From: Paracoccaceae bacterium
Lineage (GTDB): Bacteria; Pseudomonadota; Alphaproteobacteria; Rhodobacterales; Rhodobacteraceae
Assembly: GCA_027080755.1 (NCBI GenBank)
Contig: JALWQC010000476.1
Span: 1-10,647, forward strand
Length of the DNA stretch: 10,647 nt
Direction: 5' to 3'
In this document: positions 1 through 6,222 of the stretch, piece by piece
Position numbering within the stretch: position 1 is the stretch's first letter
How the letters are laid out: each line of letters begins with the position of its first letter
Translations under genes and position numbers: made by a program
Notes under the pieces: generated by a model
The model's database searches: none
What the model was told of the DNA's origin: nothing
What the model saw: the letters and a program-made list of their open reading frames with translations, nothing else

Positions 1-310
1 CCTGTCCGGTCAGCACGATCATCGGGATGCTGTCCATCAGCGCGTCGGTCATGCCGGTCACCGCATTGGTCGCCCCGGGGCCGGAGGTTACCAGAACCAC
101 GCCCGGCTTGCCGGTAGAGCGGGCATAGCCCTCGGCCGCGTGGGCGGCGCCCTGTTCGTGGCGCACCAGAATGTGGCGGATGCCTTCCTGCTGGAAAATC
201 TCGTCATAAATCGGTAGCACGGCCCCCCCGGGATATCCGAACACGGTGTCCACGCCCTGATCTTTCAAGGCTTGGACAACTATCTGGGCTCCGGTCATCT
301 GACGCGACAT
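1..310 (-). CDS. ilvB: Acetolactate synthase large subunit, N-terminal part (cut by window edge)
   Basis: Catalytic subunit of acetohydroxyacid synthase, the ThDP-dependent enzyme that condenses two pyruvates, or pyruvate and 2-oxobutyrate, in the first common step of valine, leucine and isoleucine synthesis. The visible 103 residues begin [20 protein letters not shown] and contain the N-terminal Pyr-domain signatures: [14 protein letters not shown] (about 24-37), the catalytic glutamate in [15 protein letters not shown] (Glu52), and [16 protein letters not shown]. The start at 310 is chosen because a good ribosome binding site, GGAGAA, lies 7 bases upstream. The gene runs off the left edge, so about four fifths of it is not visible. 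It is transcribed leftward, divergently from the TRAP operon, and its 5' leader carries an attenuator (371-478). Family identity is certain from the motifs. ilvB versus ilvI/ilvG naming is convention, and the attenuator favours the biosynthetic enzyme. Confidence 0.95.
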   Translation of the reverse strand, partial: MSRQMTGAQIVVQALKDQGVDTVFGYPGGAVLPIYDEIFQQEGIRHILVRHEQGAAHAAEGYARSTGKPGVVLVTSGPGATNAVTGMTDALMDSIPMIVLTGQ

Positions 311-370
311 TGTGCTTCTCCGTTTGTCATGCGGGGGATCCCGCGGTCTGGGGGCTGGCGTGAAAGGCAT

Positions 371-397
371 AAAAAAACCCCCGTTCAAATGGGGGTT
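371..397 (-). terminator. Intrinsic terminator acting as attenuator of ilvB
   Basis: On the minus strand AACCCCC (397-391) pairs with GGGGGTT (382-376) around an 8-base loop, followed by an unbroken run of seven T (377-371). This is a textbook Rho-independent terminator. It lies between the leader ORF (stop at 428) and the ilvB start (310), so it can only terminate transcripts that have not yet reached ilvB. That placement is diagnostic of transcription attenuation. The hairpin is seen directly; its regulatory role is inferred from position and from the leader peptide. Confidence 0.88.
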
Positions 398-449
398 GCA
401 CATCGGCCGTCAGGGTTTCCTTGACGATCAATGTGCGCGTTCTAGCACA
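398..449 (-). promoter_or_regulatory. Alternative pairing segments of the ilv attenuator
   Basis: Three short segments on the minus strand can pair in mutually exclusive ways. TGTGC (449-445, inside the Ile-Val-Leu codons) is complementary to GCACA (436-432) with an 8-base loop. GCACAT (436-431) is also complementary to ATGTGC (403-398), which directly abuts the terminator arm at 397. A further small hairpin with GTCA/TGAC arms lies at 425-409. This resembles the 1:2 versus 2:3 logic of amino-acid attenuators, in which a ribosome stalled on the regulatory codons would mask the first segment. The 2:3 stem touches but does not overlap the terminator stem, so the exact antiterminator is not resolved by eye. 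Confidence 0.5.
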
Positions 450-478
450 ATCACAATATTTTTCCCGTTATGTTCCAT
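428..478 (-). CDS. ilv leader peptide (attenuation peptide, 16 aa)
   Basis: A 16-codon ORF encoding MEHNGKNIVIVLERAH, stop TGA at 430-428. Five consecutive codons (457-443: ATT GTG ATT GTG CTA) specify Ile-Val-Ile-Val-Leu, exactly the end products of the pathway whose first gene follows 118 bases later; one of them is CTA, usually a rare codon in GC-rich genomes. It is followed by alternative stems and an intrinsic terminator. No Shine-Dalgarno sequence precedes the ATG, and the best promoter puts the transcription start at or within two bases of the A of the ATG, so it is probably translated leaderless. Known parallels are the ilv leader peptides of enteric bacteria (similar logic) and the leaderless trpL of Sinorhizobium. 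It is probably a cis-regulatory peptide with no separate function. Confidence 0.85.
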   Translation of the reverse strand: MEHNGKNIVIVLERAH

Positions 479-485
479 ACAGGGG

Positions 486-514
486 TTTGTAAATATCTGT
501 CGGTGCAAGGTCAA
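486..514 (-). promoter_or_regulatory. Predicted sigma-70 type promoter of the ilv leader
   Basis: Minus-strand -35 TTGACC (514-509) and -10 TACAAA (491-486) are separated by exactly 17 bases. The -35 matches the housekeeping consensus at five of six positions and the -10 at four of six. The -10 ends 7 bases before the ATG of the leader peptide, placing +1 at about 478-480. The absence of a Shine-Dalgarno sequence fits that start. Confidence 0.6.
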
Positions 515-526
515 TGGCTATTTGCG

Positions 527-695
527 GGTAATATTACGCAAAACAGCCCTGCGTGGTAATTTTCTTTCGAAAACCGGCGTAAACGGGAAGGATTTGCAAT
601 TTTACCACGGGTAAGGGCGGGTGTTGCCGGCCCGCGCGATTCAATTCGTGATTTAGATGGCGGAAATTGGTCGCAAAAGCTTACCGGTTTTGTAA
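527..695. repeat. Cluster of GGTAA/TTACC half-sites in the divergent intergenic region
   Basis: The roughly 275 bases between the ilv promoter and dctP contain no convincing ORF. They hold five copies of GGTAA or its complement: 527-531, 555-559, 602-606, 610-614 and 681-685. Several form dyads: GTAATATTAC (528-537), TTACC-acg-GGTAA (602-614) and TTAC-7-GTAA (681-695). CGTGGTAA (552-559) is an exact inverted repeat of TTACCACG (602-609), and ATTTGCAA (592-599) is inverted as TTGCAAAT (704-711). Such spacing suggests operator sites for a regulator of the TRAP operon, or possibly of ilvB, but no regulator gene is adjacent. I could not assign a convincing dctP promoter in 700-780. Confidence 0.35.
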
Positions 696-790
696 AAAAT
701 CCGTTGCAAATCCCGTGTCAGCCGATAGTTTGGCATATGTTATCGATCTGTCCTGTCATGTAGGCAGGGCATAAAACTGGGAGGTTATTA

Positions 791-1876
791 ATGGATCGTC
801 GTTCTTTTCTGAAAAATTCCGCACTTGGCGGTGCCGCTGTTGCCGCAAGCGCCACTCTGGCCGCTCCGGCCTATGCGCAGGGCAGGCGCAAGCTGACGAT
901 GGTGACGTCCTGGGGCAGTGGTCTGGCCGGTGTTTTTGACGGGGCGCAGTATTGTGCCGACGCCATCAACAACCTGTCCGACGGCTCTCTGGAAGTGGAA
1001 ATCAAGGCTGCCGGGGAACTGGTTGGCGCGCTCGAAGTGTTCGATGCGGTTTCCTCGGGCCAGGCGGATATGTATCACTCTGCCGATTACTACTATATCA
1101 AGAAGCACCCGGCTTTTGCCTTCTTTACCACAATTCCGTTCGGTATGACCGCGCAGGAAACCATGAACTGGTATTACTACGGTGATGGCGCCGGTATGCA
1201 TGACGAGCTGGGCGAAATCTTCAACCTGAAATCCTTCATCGCCGGCAACACGGGCGCACAGGCCGGTGGCTGGTTCGCCAAGGAAATCAAATCCCCCGAG
1301 GATTTCAACGGTCTGAAGTTCCGTATGCCGGGTCTTGGCGGCAAGGTTCTGGGGACACTGGGGGCCTCGGTCCAGAATATTCCGGGTTCCGAAGTGTATC
1401 AGGCCCTGTCCTCTGGCGCCATCGACGGCACCGAGTGGATCGGTCCCTGGGCCGACGAAAAGGCCGGTTTCCAGGAAATCACCAAGAACTACTACACCGC
1501 CGGTTTCCACGAGCCGGGCGCAGCCCTGACTCTGGCCACCAACCGCGAAGTCTTCGACAGCCTGACCGCTTCGCAGCAGGGTATCATCGAGCAGGTTGCC
1601 AAGGCGGCCCACTCCGACAACCTCGCCATGTTCCTGAGCAACAACGGCGCGGCCCTGAAGCGTCTGCAGGCTGCCGGCGTGAACATCCTGGAATTCCCGG
1701 ATTCCGTATGGGATGCGTTCGGCAAAGGCACCAAGGAAGTCATGGATGCCAACATGGGCGACGAGACCTTCGCGCGCTTCAATGAAAGCTACCAGAAGTC
1801 GATGAAGGAATCCTCCAAGTGGATCCAGACGTCTTCGGGCGCTTACACCGCACAGCGTGACCGCGTTCTGGGCTAG
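791..1876 (+). CDS. dctP: TRAP transporter solute-binding protein, DctP/TakP-like, Tat-exported
   Basis: Periplasmic binding protein of a tripartite ATP-independent transporter, 361 aa. The N-terminus MDRRSFLKNSALGGAAV is a twin-arginine signal (RRSFLK at 3-8), with a likely cut after AYA at 27-29, so the protein is exported folded. The mature part has DctP-family landmarks: AGELVGALEVFDAV, GNTGAQAGGWF, the conserved carboxylate-binding arginine in LKFRMPG (Arg178), and GTEWIGPW (Glu215-Trp216). TakP of Rhodobacter sphaeroides, which binds 2-oxo acids with a cation, has the same GNTG..GGWF and ATEW patterns, so a 2-oxo acid or similar monocarboxylate is the best guess; lactate or aromatic acids are alternatives. 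GGGAGG lies 5 bases before the ATG and fixes the start. It is the first gene of the operon, and a hairpin follows its stop, which usually lets the binding protein be made in excess over the permeases. Confidence 0.93.
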   Translation: MDRRSFLKNSALGGAAVAASATLAAPAYAQGRRKLTMVTSWGSGLAGVFDGAQYCADAINNLSDGSLEVEIKAAGELVGALEVFDAVSSGQADMYHSADYYYIKKHPAFAFFTTIPFGMTAQETMNWYYYGDGAGMHDELGEIFNLKSFIAGNTGAQAGGWFAKEIKSPEDFNGLKFRMPGLGGKVLGTLGASVQNIPGSEVYQALSSGAIDGTEWIGPWADEKAGFQEITKNYYTAGFHEPGAALTLATNREVFDSLTASQQGIIEQVAKAAHSDNLAMFLSNNGAALKRLQAAGVNILEFPDSVWDAFGKGTKEVMDANMGDETFARFNESYQKSMKESSKWIQTSSGAYTAQRDRVLG

Positions 1877-1898
1877 GCCCTGACGCCGATATGACAAT

Positions 1899-1920
1899 CC
1901 GCCCCCCTGATCGGGGGCGG
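1899..1920 (+). terminator. Hairpin between dctP and dctQ (partial terminator or mRNA stabiliser)
   Basis: CCGCCCCC (1899-1906) pairs with GGGGGCGG (1913-1920) around a 6-base loop: eight GC pairs, followed by GTTGCTTTTGC, a poor T tract. It sits 22 bases after the dctP stop and 46 bases before dctQ. Inside an operon this is best read as a leaky terminator or a 3'-end stabiliser that raises binding-protein mRNA relative to the membrane subunits. It could also be a full terminator with dctQM driven from elsewhere, but I see no clear promoter in 1921-1966. Confidence 0.65.
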
Positions 1921-1966
1921 GTTGCTTTTGCGTATGCGAATTCCATTACCTCGGGAGAGTTGAGCG

Positions 1967-2863
1967 ATGCTGGATGGGTTGATCTGGTTTTTCACAAATA
2001 TTGCCATGGGCTTTGTGAATCTATTCAAGGCGGTAAGCCATCCAATGGCATGGCTGGACTGGTCCGACAAAAAGGCGATCGTCAATTTTATCTATTACGG
2101 CGCCTCGCATGAACTTTTCTTCGTGATTTTCGACATTTTCCTGGTCGTGCTGGTTATCGGCCTGTTCCGTCACGCCTTTTTATGGGCCGTGGTGCGCGGG
2201 ATGGAAGGCTTTGCCAACAGCATTGGCCGCTTTTTCGCTTATGCGGGGCTGGTGATGGTGATGCAGCAGATCATCATTATCTTCCTGCAACGGATTTTCC
2301 GCGTCGCCGATATTACCATCGGGCCGTTCGGCTATACCTTTACCAAGGACCTCAGCTGGTTTTCCGAGGAACTGAAGCTGTATAACGCCATGATCGTGGC
2401 GCTTTGTGTCAGCTATACCTTTGTGCAGGGCGGACATGTGCGGGTGGACCTTTTCTATGGCCGCTTGCGGTTCCACGGCAAGCGGATCGTGGATATGTTC
2501 GGCTCGTTGTTCTTTATCGTGCCGGTGATGACGCTGGTCTGGATGGTGGGCTGGTATTACCTGTGGCGCGCGCTGGTAACGCCGCCGATGTCTGTGACCT
2601 ATACGCTTGAAAAGATGATGAAAAAGGCGAATTTCGTGAACTGGAACGTGGAAACCATCGGGTTTTCGCCCAACGGCTTTGACGCCTATTTCCTGTTCAA
2701 GATTCTGCTTATCATCTATGCGGGGCTGATGTTCCTGCAGGGGATCAGCTTTTTCTACCGCTCGCTTCTGGAATATCTGGAAGGACCGGAGAGCGAGGGC
2801 AAATACCTCGATAAAGACAAACTCGAAGACGAGCTGGCCGAAACGGTCGCCGCCATTCACTAG
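1967..2863 (+). CDS. dctQ: TRAP transporter small permease subunit, extended DctQ
   Basis: Integral membrane partner of the TRAP transporter, 298 aa. The DctQ signature FVQGGHVRVDLFY is at residues 152-164. Hydrophobic segments are visible near 1-20, 50-75, 89-112, 138-155, 171-200 and 240-265, and the tail is charged (EGPESEGKYLDKDKLEDEL). Ordinary DctQ proteins have about 160-200 residues and four helices. This one has an N-terminal extension of about 130 residues that adds one or two helices, as in the FcbT2/TakQ type. The start is supported by GGGAGA 8 bases upstream of the ATG. Fifteen bases separate it from dctM, so the two are surely co-transcribed. In the family, DctQ forms a membrane complex with DctM and contacts the binding protein. 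Confidence 0.92.
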   Translation: MLDGLIWFFTNIAMGFVNLFKAVSHPMAWLDWSDKKAIVNFIYYGASHELFFVIFDIFLVVLVIGLFRHAFLWAVVRGMEGFANSIGRFFAYAGLVMVMQQIIIIFLQRIFRVADITIGPFGYTFTKDLSWFSEELKLYNAMIVALCVSYTFVQGGHVRVDLFYGRLRFHGKRIVDMFGSLFFIVPVMTLVWMVGWYYLWRALVTPPMSVTYTLEKMMKKANFVNWNVETIGFSPNGFDAYFLFKILLIIYAGLMFLQGISFFYRSLLEYLEGPESEGKYLDKDKLEDELAETVAAIH

Positions 2864-2878
2864 GGCAGGGGAATAACA

Positions 2879-5242
2879 ATGCTTTTTGGTCTCGACGGCG
2901 TAGAAATAAGCCTGATCATCATTTTCATCTGCGTGTTCAGCGGCATCATGTCCGGCTTTCCGGTGGCCTTTGCCATCGGTGGCTCGGCGCTGATCGCTTT
3001 CGGCATTCTGGCAACGCTGGATTCCTCGGGGATTCTGGTCAAGCAGACGATCGACACGGGCAGCGACGCCTATAACGCGCTGATCAACAACGGCGTCAGC
3101 GCCTATGACATCACCAGATTCCGATACCCGGACCTGCCTGTGGAAACCGGCCCGCTGTTTGAACGCGGCTGGCAATATGCGATGGATCACAATGTTTCGC
3201 TGATTGTGAACCGCATGAACGAACGGGTGCTGTCCGGCCCCTCGATCGAGACTCTGCTGGCCGTGGCCATGTTCGTTCTGATGGGGATCACGCTGGAGCG
3301 GTCCAAGATCGCCAACGATCTGCTGACCACCATGGCGCGCGTCTTCGGCCCGCTGCCCGGCGGTCTGGCGGTGTCGGTGGTGATTGTGGGGGCGTTTCTG
3401 GCGGCCTCTACCGGGATTGTCGGCGCGACGGTGGTGACGATGGGCCTGCTGAGCCTGCCGACCATGCTGCGCCACAACTATTCGCCGGAACTGGCGACGG
3501 GGGTTATTGCGGCTTCGGGGACGCTGGGGCAGATCATTCCGCCCTCTATCGTGATCGTGCTGCTGGGCACGCTGGCCGGTGATCTTTACGCCACGGCGCA
3601 GGAATCGCGCGCGGCGGCGGCCGGTTGTTCCGATGCCCTGACCTATCTGGGCGAGGCGGCGGTTCTGTCCGTCGGCACCCTGTTCAAGGCGGCGTTGCTG
3701 CCCGGGATCCTTCTGGCGGCGCTCTACGGGCTGTATGCCTTTGTCTATGCAATGATCCGCCCGCACAAGGCGCCCCCGATTCCGGCGATGGCCGGTGGCG
3801 GGGCCGGTAACGGGCGTGCCAACAATCTGATGTGGTTTCTGGGGGTTCCGGTCGGGATTATCCTGTTTGCCATTGCCATGATTTCCTTCAACGTCGCGGG
3901 CAGCCAGTCGATCGTGGTGTCTTCGGTCGCCGAACAGGGGCAGCAGGCCACCCTGCGCACCAACGTTAGCGAGCAGTGCAAGGCCTCTATGATCGAACTG
4001 CACGGGCAGGAAAAATGGGACGAAGCCGTTGCGCAGCAAGCCCAGATAGAGGCCTCGGGCGGCGGGCTGACGCAGGAAGAGCGCACCCGCACCCCCGAGC
4101 AGATGCAACAGGTAGAGGACGAGATGGTCGCCGCCGCGGCCCCCATCGGCACCGGTTTGCTGTCGATGCTGGTGATCTTTGCCCTGACATTTGCGCTGAG
4201 CGTCGGGATTGCGCCGCGGGCGGACAAGACGCCGATCCTGATCGGGGTTGGCGGGATTGTGCTGTCGGCGCTGGTCGATGTGCTGTTTCTGGGGCCGCTG
4301 ACCTCCCCGGGGACCGTGTTTCTGGCGCAGGCCATCCCTTTCGCGATCATCTTCTACGGTTTGCGCACGGCCGCGTCCCGTCTGGCGAAAAACGAGCTGT
4401 TGCGTGTGGTCTTCCCGCCGCTGGTTCTGATCGTGGCGGTGCTTGGCTCGATCCTTGGCGGGGTCACCAACCCGACGCCGGCCGCAGCGCTTGGCGCGGG
4501 CGGGGCGATCATGCTGGCGGCCTTCCGCAAGCTGCAGGAGGAACAGAAAAGCGGCAAGATCATCCTGATCACCACCTTTTCCATGGTGCTGCTGTTGCTG
4601 GTCGGGATCAACTTCGACCTGCGCGCCTCTATCGAGCATGTGACCTTTGAAAACGCGATCGCCATTATCGCGGCGGTGGTTTTCTATCATGTTGCGATCG
4701 GGGGGCTGTTGTATTCGATCTGGGTGCTGTGGCGCACGGGGGTTCTGGCGCCGGTGATCCGGGAATCCGCCAAGGTGACCTCTATGGTGTTTGCCATCCT
4801 GATCGGCTCGCAGATGCTGAACCTTGTGATTATCTCCTTTGGCGGGGAACACTACATCCAGGCCTTCCTGCGCAGTTTCGACCAGGAATGGCAGGTTTTC
4901 CTGATTGTGATGGTGGTGCTGTTCTTCCTGGGCTTTGTCCTCGATTTTCTGGAGATCATCTATATCGTGATCCCGATTGTCGGGCCGGTGATCTATGGCG
5001 GCACGATGGATCCCAAATGGGTGACGATCATGATTGCGGTCAATCTGCAGACCTCTTTCCTGACACCGCCCTTCGGCTTTGCCCTGTTCTATCTGCGCGG
5101 GGTGGCACCGGCCAGTGTGACCACGGGGATGATCTATCGCGGGGTGATACCCTTTGTGCTGATACAGGTGCTGGGGCTGTTTATGCTGTGGCTGTTCCCG
5201 GGGGTCGTGACGATCCTGCCGGATCTGCTGTCGGGCAACTGA
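2879..5242 (+). CDS. dctM: TRAP transporter large permease subunit, extended DctM
   Basis: Ion-coupled transport subunit of the TRAP system, 787 aa against about 430 in the classic family. The core motifs are all present: SGFPVAFAIGG near the N-terminus, ASTGIVGATVVTMGLLSLP, ASGTLGQIIPPSIVIVLLG (from about 211), GGVTNPTPAAALGAGGAIM (about 530) and NLQTSFLTPPFGFALFYL (about 722). The extra length lies in two places: a mostly soluble insert at about 48-118, and a large insert between about 240 and 520. The second carries additional hydrophobic segments and a polar, Gln/Glu-rich stretch at about 340-420 with cysteine in EQCKASMIEL. The frame is uninterrupted, so the size is real and not a fusion artefact; such long forms accompany long DctQ proteins in the TakP/FcbT type. 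The ribosome site is modest (AGGGG about 6-10 bases before ATG). A terminator follows directly. Confidence 0.93.
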   Translation: MLFGLDGVEISLIIIFICVFSGIMSGFPVAFAIGGSALIAFGILATLDSSGILVKQTIDTGSDAYNALINNGVSAYDITRFRYPDLPVETGPLFERGWQYAMDHNVSLIVNRMNERVLSGPSIETLLAVAMFVLMGITLERSKIANDLLTTMARVFGPLPGGLAVSVVIVGAFLAASTGIVGATVVTMGLLSLPTMLRHNYSPELATGVIAASGTLGQIIPPSIVIVLLGTLAGDLYATAQESRAAAAGCSDALTYLGEAAVLSVGTLFKAALLPGILLAALYGLYAFVYAMIRPHKAPPIPAMAGGGAGNGRANNLMWFLGVPVGIILFAIAMISFNVAGSQSIVVSSVAEQGQQATLRTNVSEQCKASMIELHGQEKWDEAVAQQAQIEASGGGLTQEERTRTPEQMQQVEDEMVAAAAPIGTGLLSMLVIFALTFALSVGIAPRADKTPILIGVGGIVLSALVDVLFLGPLTSPGTVFLAQAIPFAIIFYGLRTAASRLAKNELLRVVFPPLVLIVAVLGSILGGVTNPTPAAALGAGGAIMLAAFRKLQEEQKSGKIILITTFSMVLLLLVGINFDLRASIEHVTFENAIAIIAAVVFYHVAIGGLLYSIWVLWRTGVLAPVIRESAKVTSMVFAILIGSQMLNLVIISFGGEHYIQAFLRSFDQEWQVFLIVMVVLFFLGFVLDFLEIIYIVIPIVGPVIYGGTMDPKWVTIMIAVNLQTSFLTPPFGFALFYLRGVAPASVTTGMIYRGVIPFVLIQVLGLFMLWLFPGVVTILPDLLSGN

Positions 5243-5250
5243 TACGAAAA

Positions 5251-5276
5251 AGCGCCCTTCGCGGGGCGCTTTTTTT
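5251..5276. terminator. Bidirectional intrinsic terminator between dctM and bpt
   Basis: AGCGCCC (5251-5257) pairs with GGGCGCT (5264-5270) with a 6-base loop, followed by six further T (5271-5276). The plus-strand reading ends the TRAP operon 8 bases after the dctM stop. On the minus strand the same stem is followed by TTTT (5250-5247), so it can also end transcripts coming from bpt, whose stop is at 5321. The G-rich stretch 5281-5320 holds nothing else I can name. Confidence 0.88.
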
Positions 5277-5320
5277 CTGTCCTGCGGGAGGCTTCGGGGG
5301 GCCGTGGGGGGCTTGCGGGC

Positions 5321-6142
5321 CTATTCCGGTGTGGCCGGCAGATGGATCGCGGCCACCTGTTCGGCCACCGGATCGGTGTCCAGAGGATGGTCCGTCGCGC
5401 TGAAAGAATCCGGATTTTCCAGTTCCTGCCAGGCGCCGCCGTGGAAAATTTCCAGCGGGCGGTAGCGGGATTTATAGGCCATTTTCGGGCTACCCGGCAC
5501 CCAGAACCCCAGATAGACATAGGGCAGGCCGGATTCCTGTGCCATGTGGATATGGTCCAGAATGATAAAGGCGCCCAGACTGCGGTTTTCCAGCGTCGGG
5601 TCGAAAAAGGAATAGACCATGGACAGCCCGTCCTCCAACACGTCGCTCAGGCAGGCGGCGATCAGGCGATCCTCGCCTGTTTCGTCGCGCTCGTAATATT
5701 CCACGACGCGGGTCATGACGGGGGTTTCCTCTATCATGGCGGCGAATTCGAAGATATCCATGCCGGCCATGCCCCCGTCGGCGTGGCGGCTGTTGAGGTA
5801 TTTCTGGAACAATTCGTAATGTTCCTCGGTTGCCCAGGGGGCTTTGACCTGACGGTGCAGGGTGCTGTTGCGCTTCAGGATACGCCGCTGGCTGCGCGAG
5901 GGGGTAAACCCCGCCACCTTGATACGCGCCGACATACAGGCGTTGCACCCCGGACAACTGGGCCGGTACAGCACGTTTTGCGAGCGCCGGAACCCCTGTT
6001 GTGACAGGCTGTTGTTAAGCGTGCGCGCCTCGTCCCCGTAAAGGGCGGTGAACAGCTTGCGTTCGACCTTGCCTTCCAGATAGGGGCAGGTCTGCGGGGC
6101 CGTCACATAGAACTGGGGCGCAAGGGGCAGGGTGTGTCGCAT
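5321..6142 (-). CDS. bpt: Aspartate/glutamate leucyltransferase (bacterial ATE-family aminoacyl-tRNA-protein transferase)
   Basis: N-degron pathway enzyme, 273 aa, the usual length for Bpt. The family transfers an amino acid from aminoacyl-tRNA (Leu in characterised bacterial Bpt enzymes) to proteins with N-terminal Asp or Glu, marking them for ClpS/ClpAP. The N-terminal ATE domain shows [15 protein letters not shown] (Cys19) and the paired-cysteine motif [17 protein letters not shown] (Cys63, Cys66, Cys69). The C-terminal acetyltransferase-like domain shows [31 protein letters not shown] and [12 protein letters not shown]. Leucyl rather than arginyl specificity is inferred from the bacterial length and type. 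The start at 6142 has AAGG 7 bases upstream, but that site falls inside a strong dyad (6143-6192), so translation may be structured-RNA controlled. It lies downstream of the RDD gene on the same strand with an 80-base gap. Confidence 0.93.
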   Translation of the reverse strand: MRHTLPLAPQFYVTAPQTCPYLEGKVERKLFTALYGDEARTLNNSLSQQGFRRSQNVLYRPSCPGCNACMSARIKVAGFTPSRSQRRILKRNSTLHRQVKAPWATEEHYELFQKYLNSRHADGGMAGMDIFEFAAMIEETPVMTRVVEYYERDETGEDRLIAACLSDVLEDGLSMVYSFFDPTLENRSLGAFIILDHIHMAQESGLPYVYLGFWVPGSPKMAYKSRYRPLEIFHGGAWQELENPDSFSATDHPLDTDPVAEQVAAIHLPATPE

Positions 6143-6192
6143 AAAAATGCCTTGTAAGGTTTTCTTAACCCTAACAAGGCACCGGCATTTTT
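6143..6192 (-). promoter_or_regulatory. Long dyad overlapping the bpt ribosome binding site
   Basis: In minus-strand RNA, AAAAAT (6192-6187) pairs with ATTTTT (6148-6143), GCCTTGT (6180-6174) with ACAAGGC (6155-6149), and an inner GGTT/AACC stem caps it; a 6-base bulge (6186-6181) interrupts one side. The AAGG site used by bpt (6153-6150) lies inside the 3' arm, and the ATG follows the hairpin directly. Two readings are possible: a translational switch that hides the ribosome site, or the intrinsic terminator of the upstream RDD gene (stem followed by TTTTT) placed immediately before bpt. The dyad is seen directly; its function is not decided. Confidence 0.5.
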
Positions 6193-6222
6193 AGCAATGC
6201 CTAAATTTTTATATGGTTACCG

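Noticed and set aside
312..614. 100-codon plus-strand frame in the ilvB-dctP intergenic region
   Set aside because: It runs antisense across the ilv terminator, leader peptide and promoter, lacks a ribosome site, and has a composition unlike the neighbouring proteins.
723..745. CGATA...TATCG dyad and TTGGCA/TTGCAA boxes as the dctP promoter
   Set aside because: Arms are only 5 bp with a 13-base gap, and no -35/-10 pair with proper spacing and good hexamers could be fixed, so no promoter is called.
788..1897. 369-codon open frame antisense to dctP
   Set aside because: It lies exactly opposite a well-supported binding-protein gene with signal peptide and family motifs, and has no ribosome site or family features of its own.
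2180..4852. 890-codon open frame antisense to dctQ and dctM
   Set aside because: It mirrors genuine TRAP genes whose protein motifs are clear. The translation is rich in His, Arg, Gln and Asp with low-complexity runs, has no recognisable domain, and is the usual by-product of GC-biased third codon positions on the opposite strand.
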